A stretch of DNA of 64,000 bases. Source: Arcuatula senhousia. Its lineage: Eukaryota; Mollusca; Bivalvia; Mytilida; Mytilidae. The translations under genes and the position numbers were made by a program. Of this stretch, positions 1 to 11,393 are shown in pieces. Under the pieces are notes generated by a model, which was given only the letters and a program-made list of their open reading frames with translations, did no database searches and was not told the origin of the DNA. Position 1 is the stretch's first letter. Each line of letters starts with the position of its first letter. The stretch is from assembly GCA_963971305.1 (NCBI GenBank), contig OZ020304.1, positions 35,946,502-36,010,501 on the forward strand, read 5' to 3'.

Positions 1-800
1 CCTTTCTGTAGACTTTCCACGACATCTAACTCTTTTTTTCCGTCAACAGTGCGAATGTGGAACGAACTTGACGAGAATACTCGAAATATTGTTAGCAAGT
101 CTAAGTTCAAATGTGAACTTTTAAATTTATCTACTAAATCTAATGTACCAAACTATTTTTATAGCGGACCAAGAAATCTGAATATAACATTAACTCAACT
201 TAGATGCTCATCCTCTTTCTTGAATAATGACTTATTTAAAGTAAATATTGTACAACGCCCTAACTGTAACTGTGGTGCAAACCTTGAGACCATTTACCAT
301 TATTTCCTAGAATGTCCAATATATCACACAGCCAGACAAAAATTATTTCTCGATCTAAATTGGGTTCTACAGTACGGAAGTCTTGATCTTGATCTTCTTC
401 TTGGTAAATCTAATACCCTTACAACTGAACAATATGAAAATGTGTTACCCCATGTCTTTTCTTTTATAAGAAAGACAAAAAGGTTTCTCATAGTATAGTC
501 ACTTTCACAGCCTACAGACAGACAGACAGACACATTACACACACACACCCACACCCTTCTTTATGTTACCTTAATTCATTCTCCCCTTCTTGTATACTTT
601 TATAATATAGTCTCCTTTGTTTGTTTCTTTTTTTTTCAAATTAGACATATATTATAATTTTATTAACTGACTTTGATTTGCATGCCTTCAATGTTATAGA
701 TATATTGTATTGTATAGGTAAAGACTTCATAAGTAGGGAATACTTGTGTCTAATACCTTTTTGTATTTTATGCAAATAAAATATGTTTAAATCAAATCAA
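1..800 (+). mobile_element. 3' end of a non-LTR (LINE) retrotransposon, truncated by the window edge
   Basis: An open frame at 49-498 encodes the C-terminal tail of a LINE reverse-transcriptase polyprotein. It shows the cysteine/histidine pattern C-x-CG...ET-x2-HY-x3-CP that follows the RT domain in Jockey/RTE-like elements. After its stop there is an untranslated tail ending near 770-800 in AATAAA followed by a short 'aaatcaaatcaa' repeat, which is typical of a LINE 3' terminus. The RT catalytic part would lie before the window. A CACA-rich simple repeat sits at about 525-555. The family name is inferred; the LINE nature is well supported. Confidence 0.75.
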
Positions 801-1808
801 TAATTATGGCTTTATTTGTGGCTGACTTCCTAACATTTTCAGGTGAACTATTTTAATGCAAAGGTAATAGTTTTCGATACTTTTAGATTAATTACCTATT
901 ACTTTGAATTTGGATTTAACATAACTCTTGATTTTCTAAGAGGGATCTGTATTCTACTTCTAAAAATATTTTAATACCCGAATAACAGTACAGTGTTGAT
1001 AGATTAATACACGAAGTAACAGTACAGAATGATTTCATGAACACAGAATAACAGTACAGTCAATATTTTTAAGATTGCTGAATTTCAGTTAATAATATAT
1101 TAAATTACTAATTTTATGAATAATACTGACTAAAGATTTTATCAAAAAGCATTTGCACTAGCTTTTCTTTCAAACCGTATATTTTTTTATATGTTTTAGC
1201 TGTGTTTCCACTGTTTTTTTCTAGTAATTATGCTTTATTGGTTATTTTTCTTTTGTTTTATGCGGATGTTTTTAAAGATTAACCAAATTTGTCCAAGATA
1301 CATATTCAATGATTTAAATTCTTACAACAAGCAGTATCAAAAAGGTAAAAACTTACGGAAATAACATGTTTAATGAGCCACCCATGCAAGTAGACAAGAC
1401 AACATGAAATATCAGTACAGAAAAAACGCGAAATATCATTTCTCTCGCGGACAGCGTTTACCTAGTGTGGGTAAGATTTTCGGGAATTATGATATCTAGA
1501 ATGACAGTTGATCCACATATTCTTCTTGATTGTCATCTGCCTTTAGTGCCCTAACGTCAAGGTCTTAACTAGTAAAACTTTAATGAGTTTGACTGTTGTG
1601 CCGACAGGCGAGACATACTTTTAGTGACCTCTCTTGTTGTCCTATGCTCTTCATATGCATATATACAGTGTTTGGTATTTTCAATATGTGTTTTTTTTTT
1701 CTCTTAAAAGGTAGAGCGTCTCTAATAGAAAGCGCATCAGGCATTATCAAACTTATTACCTGTAGCTTTGTTGGGATATTTATAATTTACATGCGTTTAT
1801 CATTTTAG
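801..1808. other. Non-coding stretch upstream of the GPCR exon
   Basis: AT-rich sequence with no convincing coding exon. The phrase 'taacagtacag' recurs at about 984, 1018 and 1048. A pyrimidine-rich run ending in TTTTAG at 1801-1808 is a plausible splice acceptor for the coding exon that follows, so earlier exons of that gene could lie here or further upstream. Confidence 0.4.
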
Positions 1809-3413
1809 AATATGTGTAGAGGAACTGGATGCTTTGATGGACGGGTATATGAGAATGGGAATTGTGTTCCCTTTATAAATTTTGAGGGATATACTATTCC
1901 ATATTTGGTAGATGAAGACATCAACAGAAGCTCAATTCATGAAGCAGTAATGACTGAATTTGGTGGTAAATTTAATTTTTCGAAAACACACTGCAAGGTG
2001 TCTGCAATTGACAGCATAAGTTTGCTTCAAGTGCAAATTTCTAGAGATAAACATCAAATGGGGAACAAATCAACTTACTTAGATTTTGAAAAGCAACTCA
2101 TTCAATTTTTTTCACGGATGTCTTCAACCAATCAACATTTGAAAACCCTCATATTAAGACCGAAGGAAAATTCTGTCAATCTTTTGAATGATACCGACAT
2201 CTTTGCATACGATCCCTATTCTTACTATTCTATTGGCTCAAAAGGTTCAGACATATGTTCGTTTTTCCATATGCCGATGTTAACAGAAGTACTATCGTGT
2301 CCACATGTTGAATTTCTTCCAAATGAATATACAGAGTCCGACTCTTTGGTGACGATAACAGGATATGTGAATCAATTCAATGTCCTACAATATCATATTA
2401 AGCCCGATGGGTCGTTGTGGATCTGTGAAGAGAGGTACCGCGGACTACGTACAGCCACTGGCATCAAGACCAAAGCTCATTTATACGCACTAATTATTTT
2501 GAATGGAATATCAGCACTTTTTCTGATATTGACAGTCACTACTTACTGCCTTTTCAAAAGTCTTCATAACCTACCGGGAATCAATATAATGAGTATGTCA
2601 GCTTCTCTCTGCGGACATAATGTTACGTTCATACTGGTCATGTTAGGCTTTCAGAATCAAAGTATAGTTTGCACTGTAATTGGAATTTTAGCACACTATT
2701 TCCTACTGACCTCATTTTGTTGCCTGTCCGTTTGTGCTTGGCATGTGTATAAGATATTTGGAACCAAGAATATTTCCCAATCACAAAGTCTAAGAAACAT
2801 TAAACACTTGATTTTGCGAAATCTCTTATTTTCCTATGGACTACCTTTACTGGTCGTGGTGGTAAATATAACGATATCACATTGTGTTGCCTCATCTGCT
2901 GGTTACGGTGGCAGAATTTGCTTTTTACAATACAAAGAAGGAATAATCGGTTTACTTTTAATTCCTCTGACTCTATTTTCAATCGGAAATTTTATTTTAT
3001 TTACAATCACAGTTTACCGTTTGAAAAATCGAACAAAAGTAAACAGTCACGATTCCATGAAAAACAAAGAGATTTGGATATTTTCAAAACTGTTTGTTAC
3101 CACTGGATGCTCATGGATTTTATTTTTGATCAACATATTTATTGACAAAACTGTTATAAGTTTGGTAATTTCTGCATTTAACAGTTTACAAGGTCTCTTT
3201 ATATTTATTGCTTACATATGCAACAAACGAGTCTACAATATGTTTAAAGACAAATATCTTCAACATTATGAACCAGTAAGAAAACACAATAAGAGCAGTT
3301 CTATCTCGACATCTTCAACTTCGCTCACAAAAATAAGGAGGATTGATCTCTTAGAAAAGAATATGTTATCGACTCCAAAGACAGGACAGACAAAATGCAC
3401 TGCTATCATTTAA
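1809..3413 (+). CDS. Class B / adhesion-like seven-transmembrane receptor (terminal coding exon)
   Basis: The open frame from ATG 1812 gives 533 residues. An extracellular N-terminal half (about residues 1-220, with several Cys and N-glycosylation sites) precedes seven hydrophobic segments at about 224-248, 258-280, 286-316, 335-357, 376-402, 426-443 and 449-470. The last carries an N-S-L-Q-G-x-F-I-F motif characteristic of secretin/adhesion-class TM7. The C-terminal tail is Ser/Thr-rich. The sequence 'DGSLWICEERYRG' just before TM1 recalls Methuselah-like and adhesion receptors. I see no clear GPS autoproteolysis motif. A TTTTAG acceptor sits immediately before the ATG, so this may be the last exon of a longer gene. 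Seven-TM class B-like is confident. The subfamily (adhesion versus Methuselah-like) and the ligand are unknown. Confidence 0.75.
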   Translation, partial: NMCRGTGCFDGRVYENGNCVPFINFEGYTIPYLVDEDINRSSIHEAVMTEFGGKFNFSKTHCKVSAIDSISLLQVQISRDKHQMGNKSTYLDFEKQLIQFFSRMSSTNQHLKTLILRPKENSVNLLNDTDIFAYDPYSYYSIGSKGSDICSFFHMPMLTEVLSCPHVEFLPNEYTESDSLVTITGYVNQFNVLQYHIKPDGSLWICEERYRGLRTATGIKTKAHLYALIILNGISALFLILTVTTYCLFKSLHNLPGINIMSMSASLCGHNVTFILVMLGFQNQSIVCTVIGILAHYFLLTSFCCLSVCAWHVYKIFGTKNISQSQSLRNIKHLILRNLLFSYGLPLLVVVVNITISHCVASSAGYGGRICFLQYKEGIIGLLLIPLTLFSIGNFILFTITVYRLKNRTKVNSHDSMKNKEIWIFSKLFVTTGCSWILFLINIFIDKTVISLVISAFNSLQGLFIFIAYICNKRVYNMFKDKYLQHYEPVRKHNKSSSISTSSTSLTKIRRIDLLEKNMLSTPKTGQTKCTAII

Positions 3414-4186
3414 ATGATCAAATATTTTTTTCTACTTATAAAGGTCGTTTTATGTAATGTAATGTATTGGTCTATGCAGTTGTTGAAACATAATATGATA
3501 CAATTTTTGCCATTACATGAAACAATTCATCTTTGGTTCCTTGTATATCAGTGATGTGTGACGTGCATTCATTTGTCTATTTCGTATATTGTTTCAATAC
3601 CAATTGCTGGGACAACCTAGATACAATTGCCCAAACATGTCAATCTATTATCCTAAACTTTTGTTAATGGTAATATTTTGTACCTAAATGATCTGAGTTT
3701 TGAATTATTCGCATTATTTCTGTATTTAGGACTATAATATTTTTGGCGGCATTACATATCTTCATTTATATATTTAGAACTTACATCGTATACAGGTCCC
3801 TTTGTCTATAAGACTCCTAAGAGATGTTCTATACGAATGTATAACGGAAAAAAGTCTGAATAGAATATTAAGATCACACTATAAAAACCAAAGCATAGAA
3901 GGGGGTGCTTCAGATAAAAAAGAATATTCCTTCCTTGAAGAAATGGTTATTGTAGCAGCCATTCCTTTAAGAAAGGTCATCTAAATAGTGGTACACCCCC
4001 AAATCTGAACATTCGACAACCTATAAACTGTAATGAATTCAAAGTCATGTTCACATGCTGCTGAATTAAATGATTAACTAATAATCAGTTGTTGTTGCAA
4101 TAATTTTGTTTCTGTATTTGTTTGTTTTCGTCTATTCTAATCGCATAACATTTATATACTTGTATGAAATCGACGAAAAAGTCAAA
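3414..4186. other. Spacer between receptor and transporter genes
   Basis: Probable 3' UTR of the receptor followed by intergenic sequence. A 60-codon open frame at 3802-3984 has no recognisable motif and is not called as a gene. Confidence 0.4.
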
Positions 4187-7100
4187 ATGCCTGCAAATTT
4201 GCATGCAAAACATTGCAATGTTGAGTCACCAATTTACATAGTTTCTGTCGATTCCTGGTTATCATGGATTATTGCACTGCTGTGCTGTGTGGGTTTGGTT
4301 GTAAGCACATCCTTTTTCTTTGTAAATGGAATATTTTATGTGTACATTATAGATGAATTTAATCTAGATCTTGTTTCATTAACTTTGATAGGGTCTGTAC
4401 ATTTTACAGTTGTCTTAGCTGGAGGTAGGTTTAAATAAATATTTTTTTTTACAAGAAACAAATACCTATAGCAGGAAAACGTGAATTCTACTATCGCTTT
4501 CATTGACGACGAAATAAAGAAATTGTGAAAGTTGTCTACTTTTTTTTAAAACACCGTATACAATTTAACTAGCTGCTATTAAACAGAAGCCTGAATCACT
4601 TATTTGGTCTTAGTGAAACTTAATGTAAAGGTTTCAAACGGTATACTTGGTATAGCTAATTGAAGCAACAATCTACAATATTTTAAATCTATTATGCAAA
4701 GACATAAAAAATCTCATTTGTTTTTAGCTTTAAAGAGCCATAATCCCTGAAAACTTTGACTCAATTGTCACTTTAGTAGAGCTTAATTCTCAAACTCTTG
4801 GGCCATTTGATAACTTCGACCCAGTGAACACTTTTGTAGAGCTTCTCAAACTTTACTTTAAAAAAATGTGTGTGATATCTGACCTAAAAGGGACCGCTAC
4901 ACCTTTAAGGGGTCATCTGATAACTTCAACTCAACAGAGACTTTTGTAGAGGTTTTACTTTTAAAGAACTGGTAGATTTTTCAATTTGTTATATTTTTCT
5001 ATATTCCATTATCATTATGGCAGTCATGTTTTTCGTCAAATCAAAAATCAAAACAACGGTTTGTAAGAGATATCCTGAATAACAATCATGCAAAGTTTGG
5101 TTTACGTTGCGTTTCAGAGGAAGCTTTTTAAACGCTGAAAGGACGACAGAAAACCAACTGACAACGGATGCCAAGTGCTGGCAATAGGGGAGCTAAATCG
5201 TTTTAAATCTTGAAAAAAAACCGCCAGATTGTTTTACTTGTGCTGCACAAGGTCTATATCATCGGCGCCTGATAGAGCTTTCTTTTTTTTCTATTTTTTA
5301 CTTTTCTTTCGATACTTTAAGGATTTCCGCATTCCAGTTTTGTTTATTCTTATGCTGCTGGTGAGGCTTCTTCTTGAAGTATGCATATACATAACCATAT
5401 TTAACATTGTTTGATACCAGAAATTTAACATTGTTGTGATACCAGAAATTTAACAATATTAAAAAGCGAAAGAACATGTTTTGATACCAGCTTGGTTCAT
5501 TTTACAATTAGAAAATGCAGTGATATTTATAACAATTCATGAAATTTTATACATATATATATATTTTTAATTTTCGGGCAAATTCATTTTTTGATATGAT
5601 TCTCTTGCAGCTTTCTTTACCGTGAGGCTAGTTGAACGGTTTTCACTTCGACCAGTTGTGATGGTAGCGGGTATACTACAGTTCAGCGGATGTTTTATTG
5701 CATCCTTTGTTTCATCTTATGTGTTGCTGTTCTTCTCGCTTGCAATAATTTTTGGTACGCATGCAATATTTACATTCTATATGAGTACATCATAATCAAA
5801 AACTAATGACGAGAGGAGCTTTGTTCAAACTTGACTTCCCAAAGTTTCAGACGAATACTTATGTCTAACTGCACGGCGCGTTGACACAGAGCTCAATTCG
5901 TTATGTACTTGAATATGTTTTATAAAAATTGAAAGTAAACAGATATTAAAAAATATGAATAAGCATGACACTTCCCAGTCCTATTGTCATTCTACTATTA
6001 TTCCTACTAGTAGGTGCAAAATTTATAATGTTGTCGTATTTTTATTTAATCTAAACAGGATTTGGAAGCAGCTTAGCATATGTCAACTTTTTCATGGTTG
6101 GAAATAAATACTTCAAAAAGCATAGCGCCCTTGCCTTGACATTTATTTCAATGGGTGGAGCATTGAGTGCAATGGGAAGCCCATCTCTTATACAGTATCT
6201 CTTATCGCAATATGGTTTTCAGGGAGCGATGCGAATATATTCGGCTTTACTTCTTCACACGTGTGTAGCTGGTGCTTCTCTCTTACCTGTGGGATTTTCA
6301 GGTACTAGTATTTATAATAGGAAGTTGATTTTTTTGTGTGTTAAACTAATAATTCAACAATGTTAACAAATGACACATATTGGTCAAAGTTTAAGTAACA
6401 AAAAATATATGAAACACATAAACAAGAAAAATAAACCCTCGAAAGGTTTCACTTTGGCACGCCGTTTTCATATTTATTCGCTATATATAAGATATCCCAT
6501 ATAATATACAAGATATCTTATATATTATATGAGATATCTCTTTTGATATATAAGCTATCTCATATAATTTATAAGCTATCTCGTATAATTTATAAGATAT
6601 CTTCTAAATATGAGATATCTCATATAATATATAAGATATCTTATATCTAAATTATATGAGATATCTTATATAGTATATGAGATTCCTCATATAATATGTG
6701 AGAAATCTTATATTAAATGAGATATCTCATATAATATTTAAGATATCTTACATATTAAAAAAGATATCTCATCAAATATATAAGATATCTTATATCTAAA
6801 TTATATGAGATATCTTGTATAGTATATGAGAAATCTTAAAAGATATAAGATATATAAGATATCTTATATGTTAAAAGAGATGTCTCATATAATATATGAG
6901 ATATCTTATATGGCGAATAGATATGTAGACAGTAGCCTATTTTCTAACATATATGGTTGGATTCGACATTAACAATACGGGTACATGCAATACTTGTATT
7001 TCAAAGGAGTCCACGCTCGTCCATACCGAAAAAAAGGAATGCTTACTGTGCATAATAACCATGAGAAGAAACCGTCTACAATTCAAGAATACAAGCGAAC

Positions 7101-10100
7101 TTCATTATGCTTAAAATGAAAAAAATATTTTATATGATTGTAGATAAAAAGAAGAATGATGTCACACAAAAGACAACACAAGCTAACGATAAATTTCACA
7201 TAAGTCTTGTCTTCGTGGCATTCACAATAGTCAATATGCTATTTTCAGCAGGAAATTCCATTCCCCAAGCTTTACTCCCAGAAACAGCGGAGACCAGAGG
7301 AGTTAGGTCTTCGGATATTTCACTCGCGTTTTCAATTGGAGGAGGTTTCCAATTGGCAGGAAGATTGTTGTTTGGGTGTATGACGTATAAATATGATGTA
7401 TATGCTAAACAGATATGGAGTTTTTATCTTCTTGGTTATGCTTTTAGTATGCTGATTATTCCCTTTGCGTCAGTTTTTGGGCATTTTTTAGCGTTCACCT
7501 TAACCAACGGATTCTTTAGAGGTAAACATACTCGTATTCATTTAAAGACGTAAATCGTTTAGCTAGTCGGGGTCTATGTCGCAATCATTGCTCAGACATT
7601 CTTCAATGAAATTTTGTCAATATCAGTAATGTGTTTTGTATTGTCTTATAACATAATCTAAAGTATTGTATAATGGTGTTTCATCGTATGTTTTCAAGTT
7701 GTTTGTCATAATTCATTACCTGGAAATTTGCTTTTGGTTCAATTAATTCATGTAATGTTTTAATGTAGTACTTGAAAGAATGTGGGTTATGTCCCTTGCG
7801 GAGAAGGTTAACAATTAAAGATCATTATTAATAATTACATATATCATAGATTTAAGTACAAATATTAAATATGCGTTATAGGACAAAGCACACTACCTAT
7901 ATTGCATACCCTATATTGTACCCCCTATATCGCACCTCTTACCCTATATCGAACCCCTACAAAATATTCTATATGATATAATGAACATTACATGGCAAAA
8001 TCTGCATCACATGCTGTATTAACCCTCGACCTATATCATACCTCGGGCCGTTGGCCCTCGGTATGATATAGGTGTCTCAGGTAAATCCCGGGGGGGGTTA
8101 CTCTCCTATAACATACAAAAGTAAACCCTGTCAAAGATATTGTGCAGTCAAATAAAGTCATTTTCATAGTTTTTTAATGATATTAAGTACGTTTTACAAT
8201 ATTTAACTAATATTTCGGGAAAAAATTACAATTATTTTTGTAAATTGATTGTTCTACTATGAAAATGATATGCTGAATTACCTATGATGGATATTTTGAA
8301 GTCATTTATAAACCTGTTCTTTACAGGGTTGAAAATTATGACCCTGTTCATGACTAGTAACCTGTGAAAAACAGACCCTGTTTTGCGGCACATAGGTATG
8401 ACCACTTACAATGGGAGTAACCCCCCGGGAGGTAAATACAGCATATGATACAAATTTTGCCATGTATTATTCAGTATATAAAAATGCATCCTCACAATGT
8501 CAGGGATCCTGATATGATACGGAGAGATATGGACACAGGAGCCCTGACATTATGAGGATGATGAAAATGTTAAAATTGGTAACCGTTCAGTTTATCTTTT
8601 TTAACAGGTAGTGGAAATCTGGCACCAAATCTTGTTTTAAAGAACATAGTACCTAGACATCATTTTGGACGTGCTATTTCCTTTGGTTTGATGTTCCAAG
8701 GAATTGGCACCCTTGTAGGAACTCCTCTTGCAGGTTAGACAATGTTTTTCTTTCATTGTTACATATTTTTTTATCAAAGGAGCTAGAATAAAATCAAAAA
8801 TACCAATAACAGATTTCTATAAAAAGGTACTTGTAAAACTTGGGTATGATAATGGTACTAAAATAATTCATAAATATTTTATTAGTGGTTCGTATTCGCA
8901 AAAAATTGTGAATTTCATAAGTTTGTTTTGATTTTTTTTTAATGTGTATTTGTCATCACAAAATATATAACAGCTTTATTAGAAGCTAACAATTCACTCT
9001 GTGATGTCTTGTCACTGAGCGAAAAATATTCTTTTGAAAAAATTCACTCAACATTTTGTAAAGCTGTTCTAGGTTTGAAAAAGACAGCTTCTAACATAGG
9101 TGCAAGAAGCGAGTTATGCAGATTCACACTAGATTCTTTTATAAAACGACAATCTTTAGTTTATCTACATAGGATTAGTTCTAATAATGTAAACCCTCTT
9201 GTGACTGAATCTCTTAAAGTTAATAAAACGCTGCACAATGAAGGTATTTATTCGTGGTATTCTTACGTAGACAGAGTATCGAAAGATGTAAATTTAAATG
9301 TTGAAGACCTTAATTCTACTACACTTACATTTAAAAGTCATGCAAAGAAGTTAGTAGAAGATACTTATGAAAAGCTTACCCTAGATAAAATATCCAAACT
9401 AGATACTTCATCGAAACTTTATCTTTACGGAAAGATCAAACACAGTTTTAATTCCGCCGGATAATTACTTAAAACATAATAATTTTAATTATAGAAGATT
9501 GATTTCCAAATTTCGACTTAGTGATCATTCTTTAGGTATAGAAGTTGGCAGATATATGAAAATACCTCGAGAGCAAAGACTCTGCAAAAAGTGTAAAAGT
9601 TTGGATGATGAGCAACATTTCTTTTTTGAATGTGAAATAAATTCAGCCATTCGCTCAGATTTTTTAAAAGTTCTAAATGATAAACTGTCTACATTTGAAT
9701 GTCTCGATACATTAAATAAACTGCTGATCATTTTAAACCCAAACCCCGAACTTGTTTGTCATATTGGAGGCTTCATTAAACAGTCTATAGAACTCAGGGC
9801 TTCAGATCCTTGTCAGGCAGGTTCATAACATGTGTGTGTGTGTTAGTTTGTTTTTGTTTTTTTAATTTGCTGTCTAATTATGTTTTATGATACGCTATTG
9901 TATGATATGTTGTATTGTTTAGTATTCAATGTCTACAATGTATGTTGATTTGACCCTTACGGGTGTAATTTCATCAATAAATAAAATAAAAAAAAATAAA
10001 TTTATTAGCAAAACTTTTAATTATAGAGGTTACTAAAATCTATAATAAAATGTACCTCTAATATTTCAGCTTACCTCCAGGAGGTGACAGGAAATGGAAA

Positions 10101-10209
10101 TGCTCCGTACATGTTGAGTTTTGGTCTGTTCTGCGTTGCAGGACTTCTACTCCTACCATTTAGGAACACTTCCGAAGCTCACAACTCACAATACGAACTG
10201 ATCGATTAA
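4187..10209 (+). CDS. Monocarboxylate-transporter-like (SLC16/MFS) protein, six exons, one apparent 1-nt disruption
   Basis: Exons: 4187-4424, 5611-5754, 6059-6301, 7007-7521, 8608-8733, 10070-10209. All have GT/AG boundaries and phase-1 junctions. The product, about 468 residues, would be a 12-TM plasma-membrane carrier moving monocarboxylates or related small solutes. Diagnostic segments are the TM1 start 'VDSWLSWIIALL', which matches the MCT [D/E]-G-x-W-x-W signature loosely, and the TM5-region block N-K-Y-F-K-K-H-S-A-L-A, which resembles the MCT motif YFxKRRxLAxG. A hydrophilic loop in exon 4 separates the two six-helix halves. The start at 4187 is the first ATG in the frame with a sensible N-terminus. 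In exon 4 the upstream frame meets TGA at 7116-7118. The downstream frame resumes one base out of register at the A-run 7113-7116, so exon 4 is one base short for phase continuity. This is either a sequencing or assembly indel, or a pseudogenising mutation. The substrate cannot be told from sequence. Confidence 0.8.
4690..4970 (-). repeat. Inverted copy of the 155-bp-unit repeat family seen at 44049-45230
   Basis: Phrases such as 'aaggggtcatctgataactt' and 'gagacttttgtagag' are the reverse complement of the units at 44370-45180. The copy lies in intron 1 of the transporter gene. Confidence 0.6.
6478..6912. repeat. AT-rich palindromic minisatellite (GATATCTTATATAATATATGA-type)
   Basis: More than ten degenerate copies of a short self-complementary unit built from GATATC, TTATAT and ATATGAGATATCTC. 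The block is intronic, between exons 3 and 4 of the transporter. Because the units alternate in orientation it can form cruciforms. Confidence 0.8.
7990..8560. repeat. Nested fold-back repeats in intron 4 of the transporter
   Basis: Several inverted pairs are stacked here. Outer arms are 7990-8020 with 8434-8467. A small palindrome is at about 8030-8072. Inner GC-rich arms start at 8080 and at 8413. A separate pair is 8487-8505 with 8542-8560. The inner pair resembles a 345-bp TIR element (8086-8430, ends TCCCGGGGGG/...CCCCCCGGGA) flanked by GGTAAA(T) direct repeats. No transposase is visible. Confidence 0.6.
8960..10003 (+). mobile_element. LINE 3' fragment with a frameshift, inside transporter intron 5
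   Basis: Open frames at about 8968-9464 and 9465-9828 encode the C-terminal end of a LINE RT protein. They include the post-RT motif R-L-S-D-H-S-L-x-I-E-x-G-R-Y, followed by C-x2-C and a downstream H/C cluster, and end 'FIKQSIELR'. The two parts join only through a one-base shift near 9464, so the copy is dead. A 3' UTR ends at about 9976-10003 in AATAAATAAAATAAA repeats. It sits in sense orientation within the intron, 67 bp before the last exon. Confidence 0.8.
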
Positions 10210-10239
10210 GATGAAATCATAATATCATAATGATGTATA

Positions 10240-10645
10240 TTTAAAAAATAATAATTTCAAACTGTTGATAATTTGTAAAACACTGGATGATGAACATCAC
10301 TTTTTCTTTACCTGTCAAACAAGTAATGATATACGAAATATTTTGTTACGTAACATCGAAAGGTTTTATCCCAATTTTAACCAGCTTAGTTCAATAGAGA
10401 AACTTAAAATTGTTCTTGACCCTATATCAGATATCTTGCCCAGCGTTGTCGACTATATAAAGCAATCAATTGAATTGCGAAAATAAGGTCCACACTGGTC
10501 ACTTATATCTATTATAATTATATATAATTCATTTACATGTTGAATCATTTTGTTCTTATATGTTTTATGTTTGTCATTTTTTCATTTGTATTTGCTGAAC
10601 CCGTCAGGGTTTTATGTTATGCAAATAAACTTATTATTATTATGA
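10240..10645 (+). mobile_element. Second LINE 3' end of the same family
   Basis: The frame 10265-10486 repeats the last ~70 residues of the neighbouring element ('TLDDEHHFFF...', ending 'YIKQSIELRK'). A short UTR follows, ending in a TTATTATTATTA tail at 10631-10642. It is strongly 5'-truncated and lies directly downstream of the transporter stop codon. Confidence 0.75.
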
Positions 10646-10899
10646 TAATGTTATTGTGATTTATGCAAAGTCGAACGTTTACCAAAATGTTAAACTTATT
10701 ACCGATTACTAGTACTTAAAAAAAAACGAAACAAAACTTTCCTCCTGTTTTGTTGAAAAAAAAAAATCAAGTGAAGCTATTCCTAAAATTCACGAAAAGC
10801 TCGAATTGATTACTACCAAATAACATTGTCTGTTTAACTTTCATCGGGCGTGATATCAATTATCTGGATGAATCTAGTAATTTGATTGGACGAAAGAAG

Positions 10900-11165
10900 C
10901 AAAGAGGCACCAATGGGGCATCCGAGTGTCAAACTGAGTCCGAAAGGGCAACGACAAAACCGGTAAACATGAACAAAAACAGCACAAGGAAACACAAAAT
11001 CAACCGAACAGAAATCAACAATGCGAACTCAAGCGTAATGAGAGTGAATTCGGGTGCTCCGGATGAGTAAGCGGTTTCCGCCTGCTATAGCACACACGTC
11101 GCACTGCCAATTTCCAATTCAGTGTGTCAAAATCCTGTAAAGGAAGACAAAACAAAAATATACGA
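10900..11165 (+). repeat. Dispersed repeat, copy A (also at 17384-17650)
   Basis: Shares the ordered phrases 'gcgaactcaag', 'gagagtgaa(c/t)tc(a/g)gg', 'gtgctccgga' and 'gctatagcacac' with 17384-17650. The 62-codon open frame in it is not a gene. Confidence 0.65.
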
Positions 11166-11393
11166 TAAACCAACATCTGCACTCATCTGAAAGATAGAAA
11201 TCACATATTTGTCTATGAGTGCATGCATGATGTCTACCGTAAACTTCTTGAGTGAAGACAGCAACAGAGAAGCAAAATAGCCTTGAATTAGAATAAACTT
11301 TTTTCGGCACTGAAATGATTTAATCTTGATTGTTCACGAAAAAGGGAACAAACATGCGACTCCTAATATCATCAACACATGATCAATGTATGG

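Noticed and set aside
3802..3984. 60-codon open frame after the receptor
   Set aside because: No acceptor/donor context or motif. Probably chance in the 3' flank.
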